Part shown: positions 40,790 to 50,332 of the stretch, one piece after another
How positions within the stretch are numbered: position 1 is the stretch's first letter
Layout: each line of letters begins with the position of its first letter
Source of the DNA: Rheinheimera riviphila
Lineage (GTDB): Bacteria; Pseudomonadota; Gammaproteobacteria; Enterobacterales; Alteromonadaceae
Assembly: GCF_004005945.1 (NCBI RefSeq)
Contig: NZ_SACS01000011.1
Location: forward strand, 1 to 64,000
DNA: 64,000 nucleotides
Reading direction: 5' to 3'
Program-made: the position numbers and the translations under genes
Notes under the pieces: model-generated
What the model was told of the DNA's origin: nothing
Database searches by the model: none
The model's input: the letters and a program-made list of their open reading frames with translations, nothing else

Positions 40790-42706
40790 ATGTTAGAAAA
40801 GATCAGAGAAGGTACAAAAGGGATAGTCGCTCAGGTCATTCTGGGCCTGGTGATCCTGACATTCGCCGTATCAGGCGTTAGCAGTTACTTTGGCAACAAC
40901 AGCGAACAAGCGGTTGCCGTGGTCAATGGTGAAGAAATCAGCCGGACCAAGTTTGAAGAAGATCTTCAGACCGAACGAGCCCGGATGGAACAACAGTTTG
41001 GCGAGATGTTTGCCACTCTGGCCGCTGATCCTCAATATATGAACAACTTCCGCAATTCAGTGCTGGAGCGTTTAATCGGTGAGAAGCTGATTAAACAACA
41101 AAGCGAAGCACTGGGTCTGCAAATCAGCGATGAATTGCTGCTCAAAACAATTACCCAAATGCAGGAATTCCAGTTAGACGGTACTTTTAATAACGACCGT
41201 TACCTGGCGTTGTTGCGTCAAAACAATCTGACCCCGAATCAATTCCGCGACCTGCTGCGTGAGCAGTTTGTCCGCAACCAGTTTGTCGTCGGGGTTGGCG
41301 GTTCAGAATTCGCCCTGCCGGGTGAAATGCGCAATTTAATGTCGCTACAACAACAAAACCGCGATATCGAATATGCAGTGTTAAAAGCGGCCGATTTTGC
41401 AGGCACCGTTGAAGTCACTGACGCGAAACTGGCAGAGCATTATCAGTTAAACCAAAACAGCTATGCCACGCCAGAACAGGTGTCATTGCAGTATGTTGAG
41501 CTGAAAGGAACTGACTTAGCCAACTCGATTAAAGTTACTGATGCCGATGTTGAAGCTTATTATCAAGCGCAATCTGCCCGTTATTCTACTGAAGAGCGTC
41601 GCCGTGTATCACACATCCTGTTGGAGTCAGCAGAAGAAGATAAAGCTGTGGCGGCCAAAGCTGAAGAACTGTTAAAGCAGTTACAGCAAGGCGCCGATTT
41701 TGCAGCACTGGCCAAACAACATTCAGCGGATACTGTTTCTGCAGAAAATGGTGGTGATTTAGATTTCATCACTAAAGATGTGATGGAACCGGAATTTGAA
41801 AAAGCGGTTTATGCGCTGGCAAAAGCGGGTGACTTATCTGCGGTGGTGAAAACCTCTTTTGGTTATCATCTGATTAAACTGACCGAAATTGAAGCCGGCA
41901 CTGTGAAGCCGCTGGCTGAAGTGCGTGCAGCTATCACCGCTGAAGTACAGCAGGAAAAGGCAGCTGAGCAGTTTGCAGATCTGCAGCAGAAGCTGGCAGA
42001 AGTAAGCTTTGAAATCGCTGACAACCTGGAAGAAGCTGCGACTGCAGTCAACGGCACCGTAAAAGAACTGCCACTGTTTTCTCGCGAATCTGCCGCTGCA
42101 CCATTTGCGCTGCCAAAGTTCCTTGATACGGTGTTCAGCCCGGAATTTATCAGTGCAGGTACCAACAGCGACTTGATCGAGCTGGCACCACAACATGTGG
42201 TTGTTGCCCGGTTAGTTGAGCATTTACCAGAAAAAGTGAAAACTCTGGAAGAAGTGAAAGCTCAGGTGCAGGCTGCCGTGGTGGCCAAAGAGAGTAATGC
42301 ACTGGCGACGGCAAAAGTAGAAGCCTTGTTAGCGCAATTTAATGAAGGGAAAGATATCCGCGAGTTAGTTGTCGCTGAAAAACTGACGTTGCAAACAGCA
42401 GCTGCGACACCACGCTTTGGTGGAACGCTGGATGCTGAAATCAGAACCAAGGCCTTTGAACTCGCAAAACCAGTACCAACCAAACCAATCTCTGCCGGCA
42501 CTGCGGTACTGGCGTCTGGTGACGTTTCCCTGGTGTTAGTGACTAAAGTGACCGAAGTGCCTTCTACTGCTGAGCCAGCTGCCGCTGAATTAGCGCAGTT
42601 CGCGCAGCAAATGGGTCAGCAACACTTTGCTGCCGTGCAAGAAGCATTAAAGCAACAGGCTGAAATTGTTCGGAATTTACCGGCAATGACCAGTCAGGAT
42701 CTTTAA
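40790..42706 (+). CDS. ppiD: Periplasmic folding chaperone PpiD
   Basis: 638 aa. One N-terminal transmembrane helix (about residues 15-33, IVAQVILGLVILTFAVSGV) anchors it in the inner membrane, with the rest in the periplasm. SurA-N-like chaperone region at about 35-190 and parvulin (PpiC) domain at about 265-360 (RRVSHILLES, ADFAALAKQHSADTVSAENGGDL, VKTSFGYHLIKLTEIE). A second degenerate parvulin-like segment follows. Assists release and folding of exported proteins at the Sec translocon. Monocistronic: terminators on both sides. Confidence 0.95.
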   Translation: MLEKIREGTKGIVAQVILGLVILTFAVSGVSSYFGNNSEQAVAVVNGEEISRTKFEEDLQTERARMEQQFGEMFATLAADPQYMNNFRNSVLERLIGEKLIKQQSEALGLQISDELLLKTITQMQEFQLDGTFNNDRYLALLRQNNLTPNQFRDLLREQFVRNQFVVGVGGSEFALPGEMRNLMSLQQQNRDIEYAVLKAADFAGTVEVTDAKLAEHYQLNQNSYATPEQVSLQYVELKGTDLANSIKVTDADVEAYYQAQSARYSTEERRRVSHILLESAEEDKAVAAKAEELLKQLQQGADFAALAKQHSADTVSAENGGDLDFITKDVMEPEFEKAVYALAKAGDLSAVVKTSFGYHLIKLTEIEAGTVKPLAEVRAAITAEVQQEKAAEQFADLQQKLAEVSFEIADNLEEAATAVNGTVKELPLFSRESAAAPFALPKFLDTVFSPEFISAGTNSDLIELAPQHVVVARLVEHLPEKVKTLEEVKAQVQAAVVAKESNALATAKVEALLAQFNEGKDIRELVVAEKLTLQTAAATPRFGGTLDAEIRTKAFELAKPVPTKPISAGTAVLASGDVSLVLVTKVTEVPSTAEPAAAELAQFAQQMGQQHFAAVQEALKQQAEIVRNLPAMTSQDL

Positions 42707-42738
42707 TTCTGAATTTTGATAAGCAATAAACTGCATAA

Positions 42739-42770
42739 AAAACCCCGCCAAGTTGCGGGGTTTTGTTTTT
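42739..42770. terminator. Bidirectional terminator between ppiD and sapF
   Basis: AAAACCCCGC, 6-nt loop, GCGGGGTTTT with A- and T-runs on both sides, serving convergent ppiD and sapF. Confidence 0.92.
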
Positions 42771-42823
42771 ATAGTAGCTGCAAAAGCAACTGAATGATCT
42801 CGCTGCCGCTGTGGCGTCGTAGT

Positions 42824-43591
42824 TTAATACTCAATACTTTTCATCAGCTTCCGGCTGTATTCATGCTGTGGGTTCTCGAAAACAGCGCTGGTGTCGCCAT
42901 AGTCGAGACTAATACCTTTGTGTAACACCAAGGTTTGGTCGGCAATATGGCGCACCAGTCGCAATTGATTGGTGATCAGTAAATAGGCCAGGCCGGTTTT
43001 TTGTTGCAGCTCCAGCAGCAAATTGACGATTTGCGCCCGTAACGATGGGTCAAGTGCCGTTAACGCTTCATCCAAAATGAGAATTTTCGGATCCAGAATT
43101 AACGCCCGGGCCAACGCTACCCGTTGTAACTGACCGCCAGAAAACATATGCGGATAATAATTACCGTGTTCGTTGAGTAAACCCAGTAGCTTCAGTGTGT
43201 CAGCAATTTTTCGTTCCCGTTGCTCGAAACTCAATACCGTGCTGTAACGCAACACATCGTGCAGAATGTTGGCAATTTTTTGGTTGGGGTCGAGCGAGCG
43301 TGCCGCATCCTGAAAGATATAGCGGATCAGATGATTGGTTTTTTGATAATCAGCGCAGTTCAGCTGTTGCCCGGCCAATAAAATCTCGCCACTGTCTGGC
43401 TGTTCGATGCCCACCAGTAATTTCGCCAGCGTGCTTTTACCCGAGCCGGTTTCGCCAACGATGGCGAGCGTCTGACCCGCTGCCAGGCTGAAGCTGACAT
43501 TGGACAACGCCAGCACAGTATGACGACTAAACATGCCACGGGCTTTTTGATAGCTTTTGCTCAGGCCTCTGACTTCAATCAGATTACTCAT
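42824..43591 (-). CDS. sapF: Peptide ABC transporter ATP-binding protein SapF
   Basis: 255 aa from [15 protein letters not shown] (43591), which overlaps the sapD stop by 8 bp; a frame open to 43774 lies inside sapD and is rejected. Walker A VGETGSGKSTLAKLLVG, signature FSGGQLQRVALARALI, Walker B LILDEALTALD. Second ATPase of the Sap system, last gene of pspF-sapABCDF. The Sap transporter is linked to antimicrobial-peptide tolerance, and in E. coli to putrescine export and to K+ uptake through Trk, so the real substrate here is open. Confidence 0.92.
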   Translation of the reverse strand: MSNLIEVRGLSKSYQKARGMFSRHTVLALSNVSFSLAAGQTLAIVGETGSGKSTLAKLLVGIEQPDSGEILLAGQQLNCADYQKTNHLIRYIFQDAARSLDPNQKIANILHDVLRYSTVLSFEQRERKIADTLKLLGLLNEHGNYYPHMFSGGQLQRVALARALILDPKILILDEALTALDPSLRAQIVNLLLELQQKTGLAYLLITNQLRLVRHIADQTLVLHKGISLDYGDTSAVFENPQHEYSRKLMKSIEY

Positions 43592-44579
43592 TGGTTTTCC
43601 CCGACAATGGAAAATGGCAGCTGAAGTAATGGTTTTGCTGACGCTCGAACAGTGGCGTTTTAACACATTCTTTGCGGGCGTTGGGGCAACGTGGCCCAAG
43701 CCGGCAACCAATGGGTAAATGTTGCAGGGTCGGAATACTGCCATGCAGAGCATACAGTTGCTGTTTAAAACCAAGATCAGGCTGAAATTCCGGTACGCTT
43801 TTAATCAGCGCATGGGTGTACGGATGTAGGGGGTGTTTTAACAAGGTTGCGGTATCGCCCGCTTCGACCAGCTGACCACAATACAATACACTTAAAGTGT
43901 CAGTGTTGCGGGCTACGGTCTCCAATTCATGGCTAATCAATAAGATAGAGGTGCCTTTTAGCTGATTAAAGCTGGCCAGCAAGCGGAATAGTTGTGCTTG
44001 GGTGGTACTTTCCAGCGCTGTGGTCGGTTCGTCGGCAATCAGCAACTTCGGGCTTTTGGCAATGGCCATCGCAATCATGATTTTCTGGCAAACGCCTTCT
44101 GACAGCTGATAGGGATAGCTGTTCAGGACGGCCGCATGATCACGGATCCCGACTTTGTGTAACAGCGCAATGGCGCGTTTTTTCCGATAATAACCGCGTT
44201 GCCACCAGGACCCTTCCAATAGATGGTCTGGGATTGCTTCGGCAAGTTGTTCACCAATCGGCGACGTTGGATCCATGCTGCGACTCGGTTCCTGATAAAT
44301 CATCGCGATGTCGCGGCTGATGATCCGCCGTTGCTCATGATAGGGCAGGCGCAGTAAATCCTGACCACACCAGTTAAAGCGGTCGGCCGACACTTTCCAG
44401 CGTTCGTGTAATACGCCCATAATGGCTTTGGCGATTAAGCTTTTACCAGAGCCTGATTCGCCAACCAGACCACGTACTTCGCCTTCTTTCAGGCTCAGAT
44501 TCACCCGGTCTACAGCGCGGATCATGCCGTCAGGGGTGCTTAACTCCAGTGTAAGATTGCGAATATCCAATAACTGCAT
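43584..44579 (-). CDS. sapD: Peptide ABC transporter ATP-binding protein SapD
   Basis: 331 aa, start overlapping the sapC stop by one base. Walker [18 protein letters not shown], signature [16 protein letters not shown] (LSEGV instead of LSGGQ, as is usual for SapD), Walker [14 protein letters not shown]-terminal oligopeptide-type domain with Cys-rich motif [14 protein letters not shown], which in related Dpp/Opp ATPases can hold an iron-sulfur cluster. In E. coli SapD is also called TrkE because it supports Trk K+ uptake. That is of interest with a trkH in the same window, but the two loci are 20 kb apart. Confidence 0.92.
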   Translation of the reverse strand: MQLLDIRNLTLELSTPDGMIRAVDRVNLSLKEGEVRGLVGESGSGKSLIAKAIMGVLHERWKVSADRFNWCGQDLLRLPYHEQRRIISRDIAMIYQEPSRSMDPTSPIGEQLAEAIPDHLLEGSWWQRGYYRKKRAIALLHKVGIRDHAAVLNSYPYQLSEGVCQKIMIAMAIAKSPKLLIADEPTTALESTTQAQLFRLLASFNQLKGTSILLISHELETVARNTDTLSVLYCGQLVEAGDTATLLKHPLHPYTHALIKSVPEFQPDLGFKQQLYALHGSIPTLQHLPIGCRLGPRCPNARKECVKTPLFERQQNHYFSCHFPLSGKTNE

Positions 44580-45472
44580 CAGTTTTCCCGCCGTTTTTTC
44601 ATCGCAACCCGAATGCCGTCACCAACCAGATTCACCGCCAGCACTGTGATAAAAATCATCAAGCCAGGCAGGGCGACAGTCCAGGGCGCCAGATAAATTG
44701 AATCGAGTGAATCGGCAATCATGCTGCCCCATTCCGCCGTCGGTGACTGGGCGCCAATGCTCAAAAAACCAAGCGCTGCAACATCCAGTACCGCGGTCGA
44801 TAATGCCATGGTAAACATCAGCACCAGTTGCTCCCAGATATTCGGAAAAATCACAAACAACAGCAATTGCCGTTGGCTGGCACCGTCGAGGCGATAGGCC
44901 GTGACGTAATCTTGTTTCAGCTGTTGCTGAATGGCGTTGCGCACACCATGCACAAACTGCGGCAATAGGGCCAGCATGATGGCCCAGATGGTATTCAGCA
45001 ACCCTGGACCCAGCACTGCCACGATCACAATCGCCAGCAACAAGGAGGGGATAGTTAACGCCAAATCCAGTAAGTGATTAAATACGCTGGATTTTACGCC
45101 TTTACTCATCCCAGAAAGTGCGCCCAGAATCACGCCGACAATCAATGAACCTAACACAGCCAAAATCGCCAGACCAAAGGTGTAGCTGGTTCCGAGCATT
45201 AAACGTGACATCAAATCACGCCCTAAATCGTCGGTGCCCAATGGATAGGATACCAACCCAGAATTCTGCCAGGACGGTGGCACCAGCAACAGCTGAGAAT
45301 TCTGTAAATATGGGTCGTGTGGTGTCAGAAATGGTGTTAATAACGCCAATAACAGCAGTAATAACAAGGTGATAAAACCAAAAAAAGCAAAATGCTGCTG
45401 CGTGAAATGTTTCCATAGCAGGGCAAACGGGCCTTTATTGTATTCTTCGTAATAGAGCCGGAGTTTTTTCAT
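44579..45472 (-). CDS. sapC: Peptide ABC transporter permease SapC
   Basis: 297 aa inner-membrane permease with six hydrophobic segments (FITLLLLLLLALLTPFLTPHDP, TFGLAILAVLGSLIVGVILGA, LALTIPSLLLAIVIVAVLGPG, and others). The EAA-type cytoplasmic loop DGASQRQLLLFVIFPNIWEQL contacts the ATPases. The N-terminal cytoplasmic stretch is the DppC/OppC type. Start 2 bp after the sapB end. Pairs with SapB. Confidence 0.93.
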   Translation of the reverse strand: MKKLRLYYEEYNKGPFALLWKHFTQQHFAFFGFITLLLLLLLALLTPFLTPHDPYLQNSQLLLVPPSWQNSGLVSYPLGTDDLGRDLMSRLMLGTSYTFGLAILAVLGSLIVGVILGALSGMSKGVKSSVFNHLLDLALTIPSLLLAIVIVAVLGPGLLNTIWAIMLALLPQFVHGVRNAIQQQLKQDYVTAYRLDGASQRQLLLFVIFPNIWEQLVLMFTMALSTAVLDVAALGFLSIGAQSPTAEWGSMIADSLDSIYLAPWTVALPGLMIFITVLAVNLVGDGIRVAMKKRREN

Positions 45473-45473
45473 C

Positions 45474-46493
45474 TCAGAACTTCCTGGCCAGTGGATTGAG
45501 CATGGTGTGCAGAATTTCGGTAAACATATTCACCGCAATCACCAACGATGACACCACTAATAACCCGCCCTGAATTGCCGGAAAATTACGCTGATAAATA
45601 CCGTCAATCAGCCAGCTGCCGATGCCTGGCCAGGAAAAAATCACTTCAGTAATCATCGCTAAGGTGATTAGCGTACTAAATTGCAAACCAACTTGCCGGG
45701 TCACGGGCAGTAAAGCATTGCGTAGACCGTGGGTGTACAGGACCTGCAGCCGGGTCAGGCCTTTGGCTCGGGCCGTTTTGATATAATTTTGCTCCAGCAC
45801 GTCCAGCATCGATTCACGGGTAAAACGGATCATCACCGTGGTGGGGTAAGTCGCAAGGACCACAGCTGGCAGCAACAAATGACGAATGGCATCAACCAAC
45901 GCTTCTTCGCGGTACGGCACCTGTGACAGCAATATATCCGGCAGCATAAAACCGGACATTGTTGGGATCTCGTACAGCACACTTAAACGCCCTGATGTCG
46001 GCAGCCAGCCCAATGTTAGTGAAAACACCATGATCAACAACAACGCCCACCAAAAGATCGGGATGGAATAACCGACCAGCGCTAAACCGGAAATCAACTT
46101 GTCCAGCCATTTGTCTTTGCGCACCGCCGCAATAATCCCCAGTGGAATACCAACAATCAGCGATAACAACAGCGCGTAAGACGCCAGTTCCAGGGTCGCG
46201 GGCATCACGTTGATAATTTCGTCCAGTACATTTTGTTGACTGGAAAACGACAACGCCCAGTTCCCGTCGAGAATGCGCTGATTAAAATAGATATATTGCT
46301 GCCAATAGCTTTGATCCAGACCAAGCTGTTGCCGCAGCACAATTTCTTCGGCCGGACTGATATTGCGAAGGCCGGTGAAATTACCCAGCACATCGCCCGG
46401 AAATAAATAACCCAGGCTAAACGCAAATATCGTCAGCGCCACAAACACAAAGCCAAGCAAAAACAACCGGCGCAATAAATAATGAAACATCAT
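45474..46493 (-). CDS. sapB: Peptide ABC transporter permease SapB
   Basis: 339 aa, DppB/OppB type: N-terminal helix MFHYLLRRLFLLGFVFVALTIFAF, long periplasmic loop, further helices, and the EAA loop TARAKGLTRLQVLYTHGLRNALLP. Two adjacent ATGs at the start overlap the sapA stop (ATGATG), so it is translationally coupled to sapA. Forms the channel with SapC. Confidence 0.93.
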   Translation of the reverse strand: MMFHYLLRRLFLLGFVFVALTIFAFSLGYLFPGDVLGNFTGLRNISPAEEIVLRQQLGLDQSYWQQYIYFNQRILDGNWALSFSSQQNVLDEIINVMPATLELASYALLLSLIVGIPLGIIAAVRKDKWLDKLISGLALVGYSIPIFWWALLLIMVFSLTLGWLPTSGRLSVLYEIPTMSGFMLPDILLSQVPYREEALVDAIRHLLLPAVVLATYPTTVMIRFTRESMLDVLEQNYIKTARAKGLTRLQVLYTHGLRNALLPVTRQVGLQFSTLITLAMITEVIFSWPGIGSWLIDGIYQRNFPAIQGGLLVVSSLVIAVNMFTEILHTMLNPLARKF

Positions 46494-48100
46494 AAGGACT
46501 TACCTGCCGCGGTAAAATTAATGCCGCCGTATGGATTGATCCGGACACCCGAGATGTTGCGGCTACGAACCTGAAAACGTTTGGAATGGGCAATCGGCAC
46601 CAACGGCATCTGCTCTGCCTGATATTGTTGCGCCTGTTGGTAAAATGCCCGTCGTTCTTCCAGCACTGGCGTATGCACCGCTTTTGCGATCAATTGATCA
46701 TAGTTTTCGTCACACCAGTTGGCTCTGTTGCTACCGGAAATTGCCGCGGCGCAGCTCAACAACGGCCGCAGGAAGTTGTCGGGATCGGCATTGTCGGCAG
46801 ACCAGCCAATCAGTACTGAATCATGTTCTCCTAAACGCAACTTACGCCGAAAGGTATTCCATTCATAAGAGACAATTTTCGCCCGTACGCCAATTTGGGC
46901 TAAATCCGCCTGAATAAGTTCGGCCATTTTGAGTGCATTCGGATTATACAAACGTTGTACTGGCATGGCCCAGATATCCATTTGAAACCCTTCTGGATAA
47001 CCGGCTTCGGCGAGTAACTTTTTCGCCAGTAACGGATCGTAACGTTGAATATTCAGGTTTTTGTCGTAAGCCCAGGATGTCGGCGGCAACAATGAATTGG
47101 CAGGTTCGGCCTGGCCAAAATACACTGCTTGTAAAATGTTTGATTTATTAATGGCATAGGACAGCGCCTGACGCACTTTCACCTGATCAAAGGGTGGGGT
47201 TCTGGTGTTAAATGCCCAATATCCGACGTTCATACTGGTCTGGGCATCGATCACAAAATCGTCGCGTTTTGATAATAATGACAGTTCTGCCAGCCGCGGA
47301 ATTGGCGCGACATCACACTCGTGTGTCAGCAGTTTGGCTATTCGTTTAGTGTTATCCGGCACTATATCAATCACCAATTGTTCCATGGCTGGCAACTGGC
47401 GCCAATATTTGGGGTGGCGGTAATAGCGGATTAATACATCTTTTTGATAGTGCCGGTACAAAAAGGGGCCGGTGCCGACCGGCAATTGGTCCAGATCAGC
47501 CAGCGTATTGTGGCTGATTAATTGTGCGCCATATTCCGCGGATAAAATGGCGGCAAAATCGGTGGCCAAAGTAGATAAAAATGAACTGTCGGGTTTACTG
47601 AGGGTGAACTCAATCTCATAAGGCCCGATCACCGTTAGTTTTGCGACCAACTGCTGCCATTCAACGCTGTCGAAATAAGGATATTCGGTTGCGGTCTGAT
47701 GAAATGGATGCTGTACCGATAACAATCGGCCAAAAGTAAACTGAACATCGTCGGCATTCATCGTGCGAGTCGGCGAGAAATAGCTGGTTTGGTGAAATTC
47801 GACGTCCTGGCGCAACTGAAAGCGGTAGGTTAAACCATCGTCGCTGATTTGCCAGCTCTGTGCGAGGCCTGGGATCAGCTCTCCGCTATCGGGATTGATG
47901 TCCAGCAACCGGTCATACAAATGCTGACTAATCGCATCAATGGTGGTGCCCGAAGTGACCAATTGCGGATTAAAGCTCTCAGGTGAGCCTTCAGCGCAAT
48001 AAACCAGACCATGGACCCGTGTTGTTGGCAATACTGGCTGACAGGCGCTGCTGAGAATACTCAACAGTACAACGGCAGTAAAAGGACCAGATGATTTCAT
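46490..48100 (-). CDS. sapA: Sap peptide-binding lipoprotein SapA
   Basis: 536 aa solute-binding protein, SBP_bac_5 family. The signal peptide ends LSSACQPVLP, a lipobox with Cys at about 20, so it is predicted to be lipid-anchored in the periplasm. Family landmarks: GLVYCAEGSPESFNPQLVTSG, the signature region HQTSYFSPTRTMNADDVQFTFGRL, KVRQALSYAINKSNIL and GWSADNADPDNFLRPLLSC. Its start overlaps the pspF stop (ATGA), meaning the regulator gene and the transporter can be on one transcript, as in enterobacteria. Confidence 0.92.
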   Translation of the reverse strand: MKSSGPFTAVVLLSILSSACQPVLPTTRVHGLVYCAEGSPESFNPQLVTSGTTIDAISQHLYDRLLDINPDSGELIPGLAQSWQISDDGLTYRFQLRQDVEFHQTSYFSPTRTMNADDVQFTFGRLLSVQHPFHQTATEYPYFDSVEWQQLVAKLTVIGPYEIEFTLSKPDSSFLSTLATDFAAILSAEYGAQLISHNTLADLDQLPVGTGPFLYRHYQKDVLIRYYRHPKYWRQLPAMEQLVIDIVPDNTKRIAKLLTHECDVAPIPRLAELSLLSKRDDFVIDAQTSMNVGYWAFNTRTPPFDQVKVRQALSYAINKSNILQAVYFGQAEPANSLLPPTSWAYDKNLNIQRYDPLLAKKLLAEAGYPEGFQMDIWAMPVQRLYNPNALKMAELIQADLAQIGVRAKIVSYEWNTFRRKLRLGEHDSVLIGWSADNADPDNFLRPLLSCAAAISGSNRANWCDENYDQLIAKAVHTPVLEERRAFYQQAQQYQAEQMPLVPIAHSKRFQVRSRNISGVRINPYGGINFTAAGKSL

Positions 48101-49212
48101 TGTTGGCTGTCTAACAGTTTGTATTTTTTCATATAACCACGAAGCTGATGATAGGTCAGGTTGAGTGCTTCCGCCGTTTTTTTCTGATTGTACTGACAGG
48201 CTGCGAGTGCTTGCTTAATCAGTGTAACTTCGTAATGCTCTGACAACACTTTAAAATCCTGCAGCTGATTAAAGTCCGGCTGTTGCGGTAGATGTTGTGG
48301 CATCGTCATTTCAGCCTGCGCCACAGGTGGCGGCGCATTATCACCTGAATTCAGCGCTTTAGCTATCGGTGGTTGTACACTGGCAACACTGCTAATCCGA
48401 TCCTGGGTTCTGACTCTGGTCTGCGGCCGGTATGGCGAGGCAAAAGGATCAAGCAAAATATCGTGCACCGGCACATAAGGATTATTGGTGCGGTAGACGC
48501 TGCGTTCGACCACGTTTTTTAATTCCCGCACATTGCCCGGCCATTCATAGTCAAGCAGCAACCGTTTGGCTTTTTCAGAAAAACCGCTGAACAGCTCAAA
48601 ATTAAGTTCACGCGCCATGTTGATGGCGAAGTGTTCAGCCAATACCAGAATATCTTCCCGTCGTTCGCGCATTGGCGGTAGGGTAATGACGTCAAACGCC
48701 AGCCGGTCTAATAAGTCGGCCCTGAACTCGCCGCGATCGGCCATCCCCGGTAAATCTTCATTGGTGGCACAAATCAGCCGCACATCCACTTTAATAGCAC
48801 GACTACCGCCAACCCGTTCGAATTCACCGTATTCAATCACCCGTAACAGCTTTTCTTGCACCAGACCTGGCGTATTGGCCAGTTCGTCTAAGAACAAGGT
48901 ACCAAAATTGGCCCGTTCAAAGCGGCCTTCATGGCGTTTACTGGCGCCGGTAAAAGCACCGGCTTCATGGCCAAACAATTCACTTTCCAGCAAGTTTTCG
49001 TTTAATGACGCGCAGTTTAAGGTTAAATAGGCTTGGTCCCAACGCTGCGACAGATAGTGCAAACGGGCGGCAATTAATTCTTTACCGGTACCCCGTTCGC
49101 CAATGATCAGCACCGGTTTATTTAATGGGGCAATTTGTGAAACCTGGTCAAGGACGTTTAAAAAACTATTCGATTGGCCAATCAGATTGTCTTGCTGGAA
49201 TGCTCGTGCCAT
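48097..49212 (-). CDS. pspF: Psp operon transcriptional activator PspF
   Basis: 371 aa sigma-54 enhancer-binding protein without an N-terminal sensor domain, as expected for PspF. AAA+ domain at residues about 10-245: Walker A GERGTGKELIAARLHYLS, sigma-54 contact loop ELFGHEAGAFTGASKRHEG, Walker B GTLFLDELANTPG. A proline-rich linker precedes a Fis-type helix-turn-helix (NQKKTAEALNLTYHQLRGYMKKY). PspA normally inhibits it; on envelope stress it activates the divergent pspABC promoter at 49337-49352. Linker longer than in E. coli. Confidence 0.95.
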   Translation of the reverse strand: MARAFQQDNLIGQSNSFLNVLDQVSQIAPLNKPVLIIGERGTGKELIAARLHYLSQRWDQAYLTLNCASLNENLLESELFGHEAGAFTGASKRHEGRFERANFGTLFLDELANTPGLVQEKLLRVIEYGEFERVGGSRAIKVDVRLICATNEDLPGMADRGEFRADLLDRLAFDVITLPPMRERREDILVLAEHFAINMARELNFELFSGFSEKAKRLLLDYEWPGNVRELKNVVERSVYRTNNPYVPVHDILLDPFASPYRPQTRVRTQDRISSVASVQPPIAKALNSGDNAPPPVAQAEMTMPQHLPQQPDFNQLQDFKVLSEHYEVTLIKQALAACQYNQKKTAEALNLTYHQLRGYMKKYKLLDSQQ

Positions 49213-49269
49213 GTCGCTGCTACAAATTAGTGAATTTTACTAATAAGTAGTCTATTTCAAACGGCATGA

Positions 49270-49290
49270 TTTCAGAAGTAGTTGCTGAAA
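49270..49290 (+). promoter_or_regulatory. PspF-type upstream activating site
   Basis: Inverted repeat TTTCAG-N9-CTGAAA about 60 bp upstream of the sigma-54 promoter. The interval to the promoter is strongly AT-rich, suited to IHF bending. Assigned by position and symmetry. Confidence 0.55.
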
Positions 49291-49336
49291 ATAAATAAAA
49301 TTTATATAAAACAATGAATTAAGATTGTTTCGAAAG

Positions 49337-49352
49337 TTGGCAAGGAAACTGA
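49337..49352 (+). promoter_or_regulatory. Sigma-54 promoter of pspABC
   Basis: TTGGCAAGGAAACTGA, with the -24 GG and -12 G spaced as in the consensus and closely resembling the E. coli pspA promoter. It lies 45 bp before the pspA start. Confidence 0.75.
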
Positions 49353-49396
49353 ATAAGGTATCTCGAGTCAATCAGACAATTAATGAGGTAATCATC

Positions 49397-50065
49397 ATGG
49401 GTATTTTCTCTCGCTTTTCAGACATCGTGAATTCAAACATCAACGCTTTATTAGATAAAGCGGAAGATCCGGAAAAAATGGTGCGGTTAATTATTCAGGA
49501 AATGGAAGACACACTGGTTGAAGTTCGTTCAACCTCAGCTAAAACCATCGCTGAGAAAAAAGAACTGCAACGTGTCATCAGCCGTCTGGAAGAAGAAGTG
49601 GTGGACTGGCAAGCTAAAGCCGAACTGGCACTGGCGAAAAATCGCGATGATTTAGCGCGTTCAGCGTTAATCGAAAAACAAAAATCTGCCGATCAGGCCG
49701 CATCAGTCGCCGCAGATATCGCCAATTTAGATGCACATGTCAGCAAGTTACAAGACGAAGTGGCACAATTGCAGGAAAAACTGGCCGATGCCAAGGCTCG
49801 TCAGAAATCGATGCTGATGCGTCAAAAAACAGTAGCTTCACGCTTAGAAGTGAAAAAATCGTTAGACAGCAACCGCTTAAACGATGCAATGTATAAGTTT
49901 GAGCGTTACGAGCAAAAAATTGATTCGCTGGAAGCACAGGTTGAATCCTATGATTTAGGCAAGAAAACGCTTCGTGACGAGTTTGCTGAACTGGCGGCAC
50001 AGGACAAAATTGATTCTGAACTGGCTGCATTAAAAGCAAAGCTGAATAACGACAATAACGCCTGA
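49397..50065 (+). CDS. pspA: Phage shock protein A
   Basis: 222 aa from MGIFSRFSDIVNSNINALLDK (49397), with AATGAGGTAATC upstream; the 24 codons before it are not conserved. All-helical ESCRT-III-like protein with an N-terminal amphipathic membrane-binding helix and long coiled coil (repeated K/E/L heptads through residue 220). Residues EDPEKMVRLIIQEMEDTLVEVRS are the family signature. Binds damaged inner membrane, and otherwise binds and inhibits PspF. Confidence 0.96.
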   Translation: MGIFSRFSDIVNSNINALLDKAEDPEKMVRLIIQEMEDTLVEVRSTSAKTIAEKKELQRVISRLEEEVVDWQAKAELALAKNRDDLARSALIEKQKSADQAASVAADIANLDAHVSKLQDEVAQLQEKLADAKARQKSMLMRQKTVASRLEVKKSLDSNRLNDAMYKFERYEQKIDSLEAQVESYDLGKKTLRDEFAELAAQDKIDSELAALKAKLNNDNNA

Positions 50066-50089
50066 TCGCCAGGCGTTTGGGAGTAAATA

Positions 50090-50332
50090 ATGGAAATTCA
50101 AGAAGCTTTTGCTGTGCCACTGATGATGTTTATGGTCTTCGTGGCGCCGATTTGGGTCATCATGCATTATCGCAGTAAACGCAAAATCACTGAAGGTTTG
50201 TCAGAAACTGAATTAAACCAACTGAATGATTTGTCAAACCGCGCCGAAAAAATGGCTGACCGGATCAAAACCCTGGAAGCCATTCTGGATGCAGAGTCGC
50301 CAAACTGGAGACGGGATCATGACAAAGTTTAA
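50090..50332 (+). CDS. pspB: Phage shock protein B
   Basis: 80 aa inner-membrane protein: one TM helix (about residues 6-27, FAVPLMMFMVFVAPIWVIMHY) then a charged helix (SETELNQLNDLSNRAEKMADRI) forming a coiled coil. With PspC it senses envelope stress and relieves PspA inhibition of PspF. GGGAG 7 bp before ATG. Its end overlaps pspC by 14 bp. Confidence 0.93.
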   Translation: MEIQEAFAVPLMMFMVFVAPIWVIMHYRSKRKITEGLSETELNQLNDLSNRAEKMADRIKTLEAILDAESPNWRRDHDKV

